DNA of 64,000 bases from Hofstenia miamia (taxonomy: Eukaryota > Xenacoelomorpha > Acoela), in NCBI GenBank assembly GCA_004352715.1, contig SCFE01000030.1, forward strand, positions 329,110 to 393,109, in the 5' to 3' direction. Under the pieces are notes generated by a model. That model ran no database searches. It worked only from the letters and a program-made list of their open reading frames with translations, and was not told the DNA's origin. The translations under genes were made by a program, and so were the position numbers. This document shows positions 45,001 through 56,095 of this stretch, piece by piece (position 1 is the first letter of the stretch; the number at the start of each line of letters is the position of its first letter).

Positions 45001-48000
45001 GATATCAACTCCCTATACCGCGAATTTTTGTTTTACAACTGCATACAATGAATTATTAAGAAGGGAAATAGATCTACTTCAATCATGGAATTTAACTAGT
45101 GACATAAAGCTTTGAACAAGCCTGATAGTGATATGGGAAATTTAGCGTTTACAGGACTTTGAATTTGCGCGAGTATAATAATTTAATAAAACGAAAAATA
45201 CATTTCTTTTCAAAATTAAACAATGTCCTCTTTCAGAAATAGGTTGGCAGAACTGTAATTGCATAAAATAAGGTACCTGCTGTGTGCAGCGTCAGTGCGA
45301 TCTGATTGAATCGTAAACATGTTTTCAGCAATTGAAGTAACATTCCAATTCTTATGATCAGCGGTTATCACTTTGATGTCTGTGAATTCTTTAGCAGACA
45401 CTCTAAAGCAAGGCATTGTCTATATAAATTTCTTACAAATCTAATTTGATAAAATTATACAGAAGCATAAAAGTTACCTACCTTAATGTAAATCGTTCAT
45501 ACTCATAGTTCCCAATGCAGAATGGTAAGTTCACGTTATTGCCTCCTGAAATAGCTTTTTCCTTAGAGTCTGAACTAAGTTCCAAAGAGACTCTGCCAAC
45601 AGGTAGCCAATGAATTTTCTCACAACTTGTTGAATATTCGACTTCAACTATAGAGGGGTCATTGGATGGAAGTGGCCACCACTCGCTGTGAATTTCAAAA
45701 TTTAGAAGACAAAAATTTTCAACAGAGCACTGCTGCGTTGTATAATGATGATTTTTAAGAAGTCTGACTGATATGCATGAGTGTTCTGATCTGACCAAGA
45801 TTTGAATGGTCGGATTATGTGATTGGACATGTGGAGTAAGGATACGGACATTGTTGGCAGTCTTTAATGGTTCTAGTGGGATTGTGTTTACCACACCACT
45901 TGAAGTAACCTTTAAGTTGGTCTTCCTATGAACATATATACTTTGAGATATACGTTGCGAGTGAGTGGCATACGTTGAATCTGTTATTATAAAAGATGAA
46001 GAAGGTTCTTCAAATTCAAAATGTGAAAGTGTGAGCAAGTTTTTTTCTAAAATTCTGTAAGTTAGTAACAATAGAGGTAGAGAGGCATCACATATTACTA
46101 CTAGTACATGCATAAATGAAGTGTATTAGAGTACAATAGAATTGATACATTTAACCTGCGTTAAATTCTAAAGCTGTCTTTCAATTTCTTACATCCTAGC
46201 AGACTTTAAAAGCTGCATAGAACGTACCAGGCATTTTATTCCTATTTAATAATGTATAATTTTAATTAATTCAATCGTAAATGGCCTATAGTTATCAAAA
46301 TCGGATTCTTTTCAATACTTAGAAATAGTCTTACTTCTTAATGTTAATTCGAATGTTAAATTTTTCTATGTGGTCGCGGTTAAAATTTTTAGAACAGCAG
46401 GTAGTTGATATAATAAAATAATATATGAGAATATATTGAAAGTCAGTGCGGAAGTGTTGAAAACTATCGAAAACCAAAGCTAATAATTAAGAGACATATG
46501 TTTACATTAAAGCTAGTGTATGCATTCAGCGCACAACTCTACGTTTGCTAATTGTCTGGCTGTTGAAGTCAGCAGAGATCAAACGCGTTGAAATGTTTAC
46601 GCTACATAATCGTAAGCAGTTTGAGTTTGTATAACCAAAGAGTTCAAAGCGCGTTATTGGCCCACGATAAATAGTTTGTTTATTGTTGACCAAATCAATA
46701 TTGAATACTTGAAATTTAATAGCAGTGCCATATCGCGCTGTTTTCTTGTGGACATCAACATCAAAGAACCACAATATCGCATCTTCAAATCTCCGAATGT
46801 AACAAGTAGTGACAAACAAAATCACACTTGAACGCCTTCATAAGCCGAAATAAATCAGCACTTATACATTTACGATATATTAATAATTTTCCTTTTAGCA
46901 TTTTCTCTTTTAAATGTACATTTTTTGCGCAAAATGTCCGTTGCATGATGTGATAGTTTTCTGAAATCATGCTAAATTTAAAGTGAGGGTTTGATTCCTT
47001 ATTGATAAATGGTGGCTATAGTGGCTACGTTTATAATTTCTCCGCCCATATGCTTAAAATGCGGCGAAATCTGTAATGTAACCGATAGAAATGAAAATGA
47101 GCGATTTTCCTATTAGATTTTTATGTCAAGCGATCGATTTCGAGTTCAGTCGCATTCTTGAATTACGGCTAAGTTTCCCATTTCCTTGAATTTGGTTAGC
47201 AGATGATTTTACCTTTCATCTTGATTATGTGTTTAACTGCTGTATATCATATTTATAGGTTGCTGGCCGCATGCCTAATAGTGTTTTGAGGCTGGAGCTT
47301 CTTGGTTGACCGCAGCCATGAATTTTTATTGTATAAAATATCACATTTCTCATAATTAATCTGTACTTCCATTAATCTTGAATAAAGCTCATCTTCATTG
47401 CAACAACCCAGTTTAATTCAGTTTGGAACGCAAAGCAAAATTAAACTTACAGCCGCTAAAAATCGTGATTTCAAAATTGAAGCCGTGACCGACCTCTGCT
47501 GAAAGGGTTCACTCCTAACTGGCCGTTAGCCGCGGCCAAAGCCGCAAAACACAAATGCAAAAATTCTTTTGCTTTATTATTTTCAAGCAAGTAACGAATT
47601 TACACTCTTAATCAATGCCATAAGTAAGGATTTACTAAAGCAATTGTAATGTTTGTTTGTTGGGCTAATTCCGACAACTTTGAATGGGCGTAAATCGTTT
47701 TGTTGAACTTAGCTAACAATCAGTTGTTGGAATACCGTATAAAAAATATTGAACACTGGGAAGTTAAAAGACCATAACAAAAGAGTTTATGTGTGTGATA
47801 ACTACTGAAACTAGTCTAAAATATTTTAGCTTGTATATTTGCGTGTTAAATCAAACGTGATTGGCATGGTCTGCGGTATTTGCGCTCTTAAATCGACTAC
47901 GTTTAATCCCATTTAGAACGTCTAAACGTGTGAGATGAATTAACAAGAGAATTTACATTGAAAGTTTGCTAAAATCAAGACAGTGTCGGAGAATGTTGGT

Positions 48001-50569
48001 CGTCAATAAATGTACTACACACGAATTTAAAGAGAAGTTTGTTATAGAATTTCGTTATTGAATGAGTATTACAGGGTCACCATTTCAACAAACATCAATT
48101 CATGTCAATAATTAGGACATTTCAGTTTCTAGGCGATAACGCTATTGACAATTTCCATGTACAATAACATTTCCTTCACAAAGTTGATGATGTTATACGA
48201 ACAGTCTTCTTAGTTTCACCCTTCTGCTAAAGTGAAAGCGCTTGATCTGCAGTATTTATTTAAAAAATCTCAATGTAAAACGACTTCATGCAAGCCAATG
48301 AGCTTTATCTTTAAGTAGGCAATTCATTGCAAGCGCAAATTTACAAACATTAAGACTGAGAAACATTTTCATTGATTGTTGACCAACAGATCCGTTTACC
48401 ATTAGGCTCCAACTTATGCATGACTAGTACTGTTGGAATGTTACCGCAAACCAAGTGCAAACCATCAAGCATTTCACATGTTTTGTTTGCTTTTTAAATT
48501 TAGGCTTCAATATAATTATTAGATAATGCGGCCACAATTTGACATTTGTCTAGTCAAAATAGAGAATATGCTATTTATATATGTACTCATTAAATTAAAG
48601 AATGATATTAAATTATCAATGACGGAATTTTAGCCAGGGAGACTATGAAATGTACAGGGAAACCGAATTTTTAATGGTAGTATTAAAGATAAATCAATCA
48701 TGAATATGTGGAGAATTGTGTAATTTATTGAAGGGAAGTAAAATTTAAATGTCAAATATGATTTCGCACTAGCATCCAGGAATTTTACTATTGGCATTGA
48801 AAATCTTGAACTAGTTTTACTTTTTCTGTCCTAATATTACATTGTATTGGTAATTAAAAATTTATAAATGATCTTGCTCATGTACATATATAGGATGGAA
48901 GCTTATGTAATGTGACACTAGTTGGGTTTTATTAATGATTTTTGATCAACTTTTCATTCCACTGAGTGCAAAACTCGTAGCCAATCTTATTTTGTGTAAA
49001 ATTCATCAAGAGTAAGGCCTTCAAAATCATATTTAAATTTGAAACTCTTTCAAGTTCAAACTTCAAATTAAATTTGCACTTCCAGAAGCAGAAATACGGA
49101 GTAAAAAATTATATTTTATAAATTAGAACACATTTTTGGTTATTTGAACTGCAACAATAAACAATCAGTAATTTACTATATGCAATGTATTTCATGTTTT
49201 TAGAGCATGGAAAACGTTAACAGATTCTCAATTGATTTCCAAAATATAGCTAAAGCCTTTTGCTAAGGCTTGAGTCTATCTCATTTATTTACATGTTTTG
49301 AGATACATTTGACAAATATGAATCAATTGAAAGTAAGAACAAAATTAAAGAGATTTTGAACCTTAAAATTTCCACAATTAAGTCAAGCTTGGGTTAAATT
49401 CTGTTCAAATCTTCAAATCAAAGTTTGAAAGAGTCAAATCTCAAACTTCATTTTGGTAAAATCTTGAAAGATCTATCAGCGATTGCAGTGGAATAGTTTT
49501 ACCAAACTCTTAAGCAAATAAGTTTTAATGTATAATCGTTGATATATTTTTCGTTCAATTTGTGTAAAAATTCCCAACACCAAGAACTATATTCATTGGA
49601 ACTGGATGTGAATATGAACAAATATTCCAATTTGTTTAATTACCAAATATAAATAAATACATACTACATGGCATATGTTATTGTACTTGTGTATTTAGAA
49701 TGTAATTAGTAATATTTGTATTGGATAAGACATCAATAGAAGTAATTAAAATTTTTACTCCAAATTTGTAAACATCACATATTCGTAATGGTTTAATATG
49801 CTATTCTGAAAAGCTATTATGTAACATACTAAAAACACTTCAACAGTTAATACATAGTATTGACCTATTTTCTGTAGACTACAATGAATAATTGTGCTTA
49901 AATGTAATTGAATAACACATTTATTTCTGTTTTTCACATTATTGTCAAATGGAGTGTGTCAATTTGAAAGGACTTTACGAAAAATTAACGGCTTGAGGGG
50001 AATTATCTAAAGCTCTCACTATATTGGTTAAAGAAAATTTTCTATTGCTCTTCTGACATTCGATTCTAATTCAAAACCCCAGATGCAAATTTGCAATTGT
50101 AATGTTTTACTGTTTAATGAAACTATTTGAACATCAAAACGTCGTATATAATTTTGATTAAATAGCTAGTGACATTTAAAATTACATTGTGGAACATGCT
50201 AAATAAATTTCATCTCATAAAAGCGGGATATATATATATCTTTAGTATTCCCTAGCATCTCTTAGGTGTAATTAACAACAGCATATTACAATCAAAGTGT
50301 TAATTTAATCTGTTAAAATACTTACATCCTAAACGAGATATGCTGCATAACATTCCGTTATATATTTTGCATGTGCTTTGATATTATGTAATGGAAGTTA
50401 GTAAAACTTTTTAATGAAAATTAAAACACTTACCAATGTAACTAAAAGGAATTCGATTATTTGACTGGTGTTTCTGTGATAAATATTGATTAGCACCATT
50501 GTTATAAGGAAGAGGGGTGGTCACTGCCAGTATGCTGACCAATAACACTGCACAAAGTATATGTTTCAT
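38054..50569 (-). CDS. TMEM132: TMEM132-family single-pass neural adhesion protein, 8 exons
   Basis: The family consists of type I membrane proteins with cohesin-like and Ig/BIG-type ectodomains linked to neuronal adhesion and the actin cytoskeleton. The exons, 5' to 3', are 50569-50434, 46046-45482, 45402-45277, 43175-42986, 42768-42631, 42174-41928, 39360-39185 and 39061-38054. All phases fit, giving 861 residues. There is a signal peptide (MKHILCAVLLVSILAVTTPL). Family landmarks follow in order: CISVRLL...CSVENFCLLN, VEVEYS, FTLRVSAKEF (across a junction), INTATLNGK, MYVPDD-type segment NLYVPDDIIIRAQ, LTRFYAQ, VPGQTDVQ|VKSPLS, and one membrane segment YILLGVLCVVCFAFIINC, which matches the family's YALLGVFC...FLINC. 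It is shorter than the ~1000-residue vertebrate paralogs, mostly through a short juxtamembrane linker. A TAA directly precedes the start ATG in frame. Confidence 0.92.
39062..39184 (-). other. TMEM132 intron 7
   Basis: A short 123-bp intron with donor CAG|GTAATT and acceptor TTTAG. Confidence 0.8.
39185..39360 (-). CDS. TMEM132: TMEM132 exon 7
   Basis: The acceptor is TTCATTTAG|AT, completing the split codon from exon 6. It reads ILTRFYAQSDDDNREYLFDE to IHGKVPGQTDVQ, matching the family's VLTRF.A and GQEPG.T.VQV block. Confidence 0.9.
39361..41927 (-). other. TMEM132 intron 6, with a promoter-like G+C island
   Basis: This 2.6-kb intron is mostly A+T-rich and non-coding. It contains the island at 39880-40130 described separately. 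The ORF at 40697-41002 is without a recognisable domain. Confidence 0.6.
39880..40130. promoter_or_regulatory. Promoter-like G+C island with NF-Y and GC boxes
   Basis: This island stands out against the A+T-rich intron. It has GGGGCGG (about 39902), a canonical NF-Y site AGCCAATCAG (40003-40012) and several CpGs. The TMEM132 5' flank also has AGCCAATCAG. It could drive a short TMEM132 isoform starting before exon 7 or a plus-strand transcript. The plus-strand ORF 39892-40218 reflects the composition and shows no domain. Confidence 0.35.
41928..42174 (-). CDS. TMEM132: TMEM132 exon 6
   Basis: The acceptor is CATGTTTAG|ATG and the donor TATG|GTAAGG in phase 1. It encodes MSNDCRTLTVN, then GSETEASMNLYVPDDIIIRA and HECDFKYQ, corresponding to the family region VS..C..VFVN...L.VWVP.LPL.IEVSD. 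Confidence 0.9.
42175..42630 (-). other. TMEM132 intron 5
   Basis: A 456-bp intron, A+T-rich, nothing else seen. Confidence 0.7.
42631..42768 (-). CDS. TMEM132: TMEM132 exon 5
   Basis: The acceptor is GTTGTAG|GAACAA and the donor ATTCAG|GTAAAG, phase 0 at both ends, 46 residues. EQDVINTATLNGKPSSTTFD and VNCTFNSSNIQ match the family's NTA.LTG and V.CKS.D motifs. It is not visible as an ATG-started ORF. Confidence 0.9.
42769..42985 (-). other. TMEM132 intron 4
   Basis: A 217-bp intron, donor AAG|GTTAGT. Confidence 0.75.
42986..43175 (-). CDS. TMEM132: TMEM132 exon 4
   Basis: The acceptor is TTTTTAG|ATGGGG, where the first A completes a codon. It encodes WGSCNVMVWIKLRAREVSKE to NKRVVHFVAWPK. 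The exact start of the frame is set by the phase-2 exit of exon 3. Confidence 0.88.
43176..45276 (-). other. TMEM132 intron 3
   Basis: This 2.1-kb intron is non-coding on the minus strand. A plus-strand exon-like ORF is at 44164-44227. G+C-rich patches near 43690-43760 and 44830-44950 show no recognised feature. Confidence 0.55.
44164..44227 (+). other. Exon-like 64-bp ORF on the plus strand inside TMEM132 intron 3
   Basis: AAATTAG|C precedes an open frame KLREVEDNMSAVDLDQLTGS followed by ATC|GTATGT, a good donor. The peptide is hydrophilic and looks coding-like, but no partner exon or family was recognised. It may equally be chance or a pseudogene scrap. Confidence 0.2.
45277..45402 (-). 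CDS. TMEM132: TMEM132 exon 3
   Basis: The acceptor is GCTTTAG|AGTG and the donor CAGCAG|GTACCT, phase 2 in and out. It encodes VSAKEFTDIKVITADHKNWN to DRTDAAHS. With the previous exon it restores FTLRVSAKEF, the family's FTLRV motif. Confidence 0.9.
45403..45481 (-). other. TMEM132 intron 2
   Basis: A very short 79-bp intron with donor TTAAG|GTAGGT. Confidence 0.8.
45482..46046 (-). CDS. TMEM132: TMEM132 exon 2
   Basis: The acceptor chosen is AATTTTAG|AA, because only it fits the phase-1 exit of exon 1; the alternative CTTACAG six to eight bases upstream does not. It encodes EKNLLTLSHFEFEEPSSSF, then HSCISVRLLK, FCLLNFEIHSEWWPL and IVEVEYSTSCEK to NYEYERFTL. It aligns with the N-terminal TMEM132 domain, including the CVRLFAFRE...CVAELELP region. 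Confidence 0.9.
46047..50433 (-). other. TMEM132 intron 1
   Basis: A 4.4-kb intron. It holds an unassigned minus-strand ORF (46526-46825), a dispersed repeat around 47240-47560 shared with 8030-8130, and, at about 49015-49470, inverted TTTGAAACTCTTTC / GACTCTTTCAAAC-like segments that may be an old MITE. Confidence 0.5.
46526..46825 (-). CDS. Unrecognised 99-residue ORF within TMEM132 intron 1
   Basis: It reads RRFEDAILWFFDVDVHKKTA, IKFQVFNIDLVNNKQTIYRG and TRFELFGYTNSNCLRLCSVN, ending RRVVR and stop. Composition is coding-like and less A+T-rich than the intron, but no family is recognised and no splice partner is clear. It does not fit the TMEM132 frame. It could be a retro-pseudogene fragment, a transposon piece or a small intronless gene. 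Confidence 0.2.
   Translation of the reverse strand: MILFVTTCYIRRFEDAILWFFDVDVHKKTARYGTAIKFQVFNIDLVNNKQTIYRGPITRFELFGYTNSNCLRLCSVNISTRLISADFNSQTISKRRVVR
50434..50569 (-). CDS. TMEM132: TMEM132 exon 1 (signal peptide)
   Basis: It starts at ATG 50569-50567, preceded in frame by TAA, which fixes the start. It encodes MKHILCAVLLVSILAVTTPL and a short mature N-terminus ending IPFSYI. The donor is CATTG|GTAAGTG in phase 1. It joins exon 2 to give SYIEKNLL. Confidence 0.87.
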
Positions 50570-51060
50570 TTAGTCTATTGCTTATGCGAGAGTGCGTTCA
50601 TATACCATCCGACAAGGAGCGTGTGAGGGAAATAGAGCACATCTTTTAGCGTGTACTTTGGTGCATTGAGTTTTATGACACTCGTAAAATTGACAACTTT
50701 GTAGATTATAGTGATTTACACTCGTTTTCCTACCGCTCAGCCAATCAGTTGAAATGAATATATTAACTCTTTGATTTTTTGAAAAAAATTCCACGAAACG
50801 CACTACCTCCATTTATCTAAAAATTATAAAGCATATTTGATTGATTAATTTTAGTTATTATATTTTTCCTGTGTAAAAACTATTGAAAAATGTGCACTAT
50901 TTTTAGTGTATGAATATAGTTAGTGAAGTGTTAAAATGATTCAAACAATAGGATTGGTTAATGTACTCTTTGAAGATCGCCGCTACAACATATCGTGCAC
51001 TTTGAAGTTACGGCGGTTTTGAATTGGCATGACTGCGAATTATTTCTTTGCCACACGCCG
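50570..51060 (-). promoter_or_regulatory. TMEM132 5' flank with CCAAT boxes
   Basis: Upstream of the start codon there are an NF-Y type site AGCCAATCAG (50739-50748, plus-strand orientation) and TTAACCAATCC on the minus strand (about 50951-50960). The stretch is less A+T-rich than its surroundings. The minus-strand ORF 50582-50812 ends just before the TMEM132 ATG and is probably 5'UTR/promoter. Confidence 0.4.
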
Positions 51061-53039
51061 ACTAAAGAATTCATTGTGTGCGAAAAGCAAAGCTTTGATT
51101 TTGCGCGGTATATCTCTTTGAGTTACGACAAACAGTAGTGTTAAATTGTTTTTGAATTGTCGTCAATTTAATAAGTTTGTGCATAGAGAACAAATGTACA
51201 AATTGACGTAATTGAAAAAATATTTTCTGTCCACATCTATTCTTAACTATGTTAATATACAAATATATAATTTAATATCTCGCTCATTTTAGTAGGTAAT
51301 TTAACTAAAGCAAATTGCGAAGATTAATCCAGACGGAGTCATTCTGTCTGCTGGCTAAAAATAGTGCAATATCGAGGACTTTCATTTTTAATATTATGCC
51401 TGATAAATAAAAACAAACTAAGGAACATAAAGTAAAACTTTTCGCTACAGTACTCTTCCCTGAAATAACGCGTAGGACTAATGGATTTTTGATCTCCCCC
51501 TCATAGTTTAGTAGGTTAAATCAAAGTCATATTTGTTAAATAAATCGTAATTTTGATATGCACTCTAGTAATTGTTTATGAAAATGTCTATTAACAACAA
51601 AGCAACTCATTTCCACATCAAAACTATTTCCACATTTGTAGTAGGAGTCCTAGTGATTATAGAATGTCATGTGTCATCAATGATTAGCGTTTCCCTTTAC
51701 CAACATCATTTAATTTTCCGTTTATGTGACTCTTGATGCCCTGCACATCAAAGCAGGGAATGACTTTAACTTGCTTTCCAAGTATTATTAAGATCGTCAA
51801 ATTTATAGCTGTACAACTCACACTTCACACTGCATTAATATCCATTTGTTTATTAACACAAATCAAATTTCGTAAACAGTTTAGCAGTACACTCTTTAAT
51901 ATAGGGTCTAATTTAAGGAAATTTGGGATTTCCAAATTTTCATCACAAACATATTTAGACTACTTATGCATTATAACAAATAATTCAGAAATAGTTTCTG
52001 TAATGATGATTTTAAAAAAATTAAACTTTTACTGAACAAGTCTTTTGGTCCAGCTTACATATATTTATTAATAGAGCAACACAGGCATTTAGTCATTTAA
52101 GAAATATTATTTATTTTTATCTTTTTGTTTAAAGGTTTGACCATTTTTTAATTGTTTATCTGCTGATGCAGCTGTACATCGATGATTCCTAGAGCACACT
52201 GCATAACCATTCATGATTTTTGTACTTCACGGATGGCCAAATGCTCTTTTGCTTGTCATTTGGCTACTTGGGTGTCATTTCACATGGATCAAAGTCTTTG
52301 TATTGCAGATATTCACTGCAACATGCAACTGGTTCCTCAATGTATCGAGTGTAGAAGACTTTCTGGTATATTTCTTGAGTTTGTTGTTATTGACTGAAAT
52401 TGTGAACTGCTATGAAAGAGAGGAACACTTAACACTTTGTTCGAGTTTTTTCATGTTATTTATTTCTGTTGTAAATGTTATCCAGTTTCACAGCTATGAA
52501 CTGCAGGATTATCATTATCATTATATACAAGCATGATAAAGTATGTTTTGCAAAAATGGAAAATGTGAACAACTTTAAAAAATTAAAAACGGGCAGCTAT
52601 TAACAAGATACTTTAAATTTTTATACACTAATCAACAAGTGATTATGCTTATTCAAAAATTCTTACAAAGTAACAAATATTCTTGACTTAATATTACGAA
52701 GGAATAATTAAGAAAAGTAACAATTTCAAAATAGGGATCTTCATTACACACTCCACAGAATCATTTGCAATCTATATACTGAACCCTTCCAGATTCACTG
52801 AGTTCAGCAAAATACACTATACATTTTGCTTAATCATCTCCATTGTTATTTCTCACTGGATAATCATTAGTAAGAATCTTCGCTGTAAGCAGTTGGTGTT
52901 TTCAACTTCTCATTTGATAGATCTATAGTGTCTCACGCAAGTATATATTCCTTCTTGCAATTAATATAGTTTTTAGAGATTAAGTGTTTTGTCAAGATAT
53001 ATTCTGAAATGTACAATAGTATCAACAAATTTATAAAAT
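51061..53039. other. Non-coding stretch
   Basis: Only unassigned short ORFs (51733-52035, overlapping frames at 52182-52536). No domain or repeat border is seen. Confidence 0.4.
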
Positions 53040-54195
53040 CAGTATTTAGTGGACTCTCCTTTAGCCTTAAGAACCTCAGCAATTCTTCTTACCATTGACT
53101 TTGATAATGCAGTACAGTACCCAGGTATGATATATTTGCACCCTACCTCACGAATTTCGCTCTATATACAATCAAGATTGTATGATTTGCGTTCAGCCAT
53201 TTTGCTCTAGAATTTCCCACATGTTTTCAATGGAGTTCAAATCAGTACTGTTTTCAGGCCAATCAATGACTTGAATCCCACTTTCGCCAAACCATTTCTG
53301 CAGTTTTTAGCCTTATGACAATGTGCACTATCTTGAAGAAACCAAGAACAATGAAGGATGTTGACAAAAGTAGGCACATTGGCCTTGTCAGTGCATGAAG
53401 AACATTACGGTCTGTAAAAAATAGTCCCTTATAACTAGAATAGCTTAAGCACCTCCAAAACATTAGGTGAGGCGGATATCTCATATTTTGAACAAGGTTT
53501 TATGTGTAGTACCGTGTACCTTGACTGCTGCAAGCATGGTGCTCTCAATGACTGAATTGCTTAATGCTGGTTTCGTCAGAGTAGAGCAACTTTCCCCAAT
53601 CAGCTTCTCTGTAATGTTGATAACTTTCACCAAACGCCAATCATTTGGCCTTCATGAACGTGTTCAGTTGTGCTTACAAATAGTTCTTGCAGAAACCATC
53701 TCAAAATCTCCCGTTAGATGACGCCTTATAGTCTCATGACAGACTGAGACACAATCAGATTACGCAGAAGGCTGTATTTTGCGTAGGGATGTGAAAGGAT
53801 TCTTCATAGCTTTTCATTTCATTAACCTGTCAATTCTTGCAGACTTGTTTCTTGGTCACCCATTCTTTTTTTACTCAAAACTAGTAGCACCTTGTTGAAA
53901 TCACTTAAAAATTTGATATACATTGATATTTATGCAATTATTCTTCTTTGTGATTTCATATGTGGAAAAGCACAAAACACAATAATCAGAATGCTCAGAA
54001 TTACTACCTTTCAGAGCACAGAAATATCACCTAATGATAGCCTTTGATGATAAAGCAATGCCAAAATATCACATCATTGAGAGCCATAAAACAGAAATGT
54101 AAATAAATATAATTAATTATGTTTTTGTAACAAGTAATTTACTGGCAAATTTGCATTTCATACTGAATAGTGTATTATTTTTGTGGCACACTGTA
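53040..54195 (-). mobile_element. Tc1/mariner transposon remnant, one end preserved
   Basis: On the minus strand the transposase C-terminal half reads FLQDSAHCHKAKNCRNGLAK (the usual FQQDNAPCHTAK), then in shifted frames a WPE(N)S.DLNSIENMWEIL block and LSKSMVRRIAEVLKAKGEST followed by KY. The 5' terminus lies at 54195 and reads TACAGTGTGCCACAAAAATA inward, a Tc1-like terminal repeat. The other terminus is not found. There are many stops and frameshifts, so it is inactive. Confidence 0.8.
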
Positions 54196-55489
54196 CCTCC
54201 ATCTTGGCCCCCTGTTTTGCAGCGAGCCCTCTCGCTGTTACTTGAGGCAGACGATGTGTGAAGAGCATCTTCAATAAATGCCTATTATTAAAGTCTTGAG
54301 TTTTGCGTCACGGGATCTGATAGGGAATAATTTGCAGGCAATCACAAGCATATTCAACTCTCAAAAATGAATTAGAGATTTTATTTTCAGTAAAGGACAG
54401 TCTTTCATGCTACATTTTCTATATCACCAAAAATTTTATTTTTAATAGTGTAAATTGTTAGCTGATTTTATGCTACCCCTTATGCACAAGTAATAAGTTA
54501 TCTGATCAGGAGAAAAAATTTTTTCTGGGAGATCAGCTAGATCAGTGTATTCTAAATTAATGTAAGTAAAGCTATAGCAGGTTTTGAGTTCATTGTTCCT
54601 TATATCACTATTCAACTTATGAAGCTGTTCTGTTGAAGAAATTTGGAGCTTTTAAATTGCTCATCCAAAAAATTAATGACAGCCTGATCAGTTTTATTGC
54701 GTACTGCATGGAATGAACTACTTGAAATAATATGTGCAAACCTATTACGCTGTTTTGGACGTTTTTATTTCACTATCAGTCCATCATCATAAAATTGAAG
54801 AGAGTGATCTTTACTTACACCACCAAACGTGGAATTCTTTAGAAATGTCAAAAATGAGTAATGAGTTATCTTCAAGGGACTTCTCCAGTCTGTTTTAGAT
54901 AAAGACTAAATCTGCTAAAACACAACCCAACGTAATCTATCTTTGTTTAGCCACTTGTTCGAAAAGCGTTTGGCATCTTTTAGAGTTTCTTTTTTAAAAT
55001 TGAAATTGATGCACGTCAGTTTTTCAAAACTGTTTCAATCAATGATGAAGTAAATTCTATCTACATAAATTCAGACACACTGTAGACTTACATCTGTCGC
55101 AGTTTTTTGTAACTCTCTTGTTCTAGAGAGGCGACAAGATCTATGAAAACTTTGAGTTTCTTGTATGACATTGTTGACTTGACTTCTCTAACAGAAGAGC
55201 TAACTGATTTCCATGCACGATTGGCCCTGAGAACTGCAGTCCAAGTTTTTGCTAGTATTATCTCACACCTAAATTCATCCCTCTCAGACTTACAGAGTGC
55301 CCACAACTCATTCATATTTTTTGTATTTGGAAAGGAGAAATATTAAGACAGTTCGATCGGAACTTTCAACAAATTCAATTCTTGTAAGCCAGATTTTGTT
55401 GTCCCTTAATCATCGCATGCTTATTTGAACTTGTTTTCTGTCTACTGCCCAGTCTGTTTTAAGACAGGCTGCAAAACACTGATTCAAAG
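54196..55489. other. Unassigned stretch with degraded coding signal
   Basis: The minus-strand ORF 55315-55088 (MNELWALCKSERDEFRCEII...) is hydrophilic and coding-like and may continue, broken, to about 54650 on the same strand. I recognise no family; a DNA transposon remnant is likely. At 54230-54310 an AATAAA-containing block ends TTTTGCGTCA, faintly LTR-like. Confidence 0.25.
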
Positions 55490-55945
55490 TTGCCTTTCTC
55501 CGGGCGCATAACCACGGGGGTCGAACCCCCCCCCCCCCCCCNNNNNNNNNNNNNNNNNNNNNNNNNNNNNNNNNNNNNNNNNNNNNNNNNNNNNNNNNNN
55601 NNNNNNNNNNNNNNNNNNNNNNNNNNNNNNNNNNNNNNNNNNNNNNNNNNNNNNNNNNNNNNNNNNNNNNNNNNNNNNNNNNNNNNNNNNNNNNNNNNNN
55701 NNNNNNNNNNNNNNNNNNNNNNNNNNNNNNNNNNNNNCCCCCCCCCCCTCCTGGAAGGTCAGGCAACCCCTTCTAGACAACAAAGCTAAAAGCAAAATCA
55801 GCATGTAAAAATAAAATTTGTTAATTCAATTCTAAGGTCTATTTGTTTATTTTTTTAAATATTTTCGCGGGGCTGCACCCCGCCTTTGGTCACTTACTTG
55901 ATCACTATACTAGATTACCTCACAAGTCAAAAAATCCGCGTACGC
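55490..55945. repeat. GGCGTACGC-type repeat interrupted by an assembly gap between C-runs
   Basis: The right end GCGTACGCCCATG (about 55935) resembles the terminal repeat of the MITE at 18579. The left side reads CCGGGCGCATAACCACGGGG, followed by a C16 run, 196 N (55542-55737) and another C-run. Long C homopolymers are typical of this repeat type and explain the gap. No target duplication was found. Confidence 0.5.
55542..55737. other. Assembly gap (196 N)
   Basis: A run of N flanked on both sides by poly-C. Poly-Gly/poly-Pro ORFs drawn across it are meaningless. Confidence 0.99.
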
Positions 55946-56095
55946 CCATGGATGCAACAAAAATAAAATGATGTGCAGACTTAGTAAAATTTTAGTTTAT
56001 ATTATAAAGAAAGTCGAAATCCCATCAAACCTAAATGCGCATCGACCCCGTTAGGTGATTATGCTGGCTACGGGCCTGTATTTCTCTTAAATTAA

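Noticed and set aside
46053-46067. Alternative TMEM132 exon 2 acceptor at CTTACAG
   Set aside because: It would put exon 2 out of phase with the signal-peptide exon and hit a stop; the AATTTTAG acceptor restores the frame.
49015-49470. Possible MITE with TTTGAAACTCTTTC inverted ends
   Set aside because: The inverted match is short and gapped and no target duplication could be found, so it was not called as an element.
55410-55804. ORFs of about 100-118 residues with poly-Gly or poly-Pro on both strands
   Set aside because: They run through 196 N and flanking C-runs; the length is an artefact of the gap.
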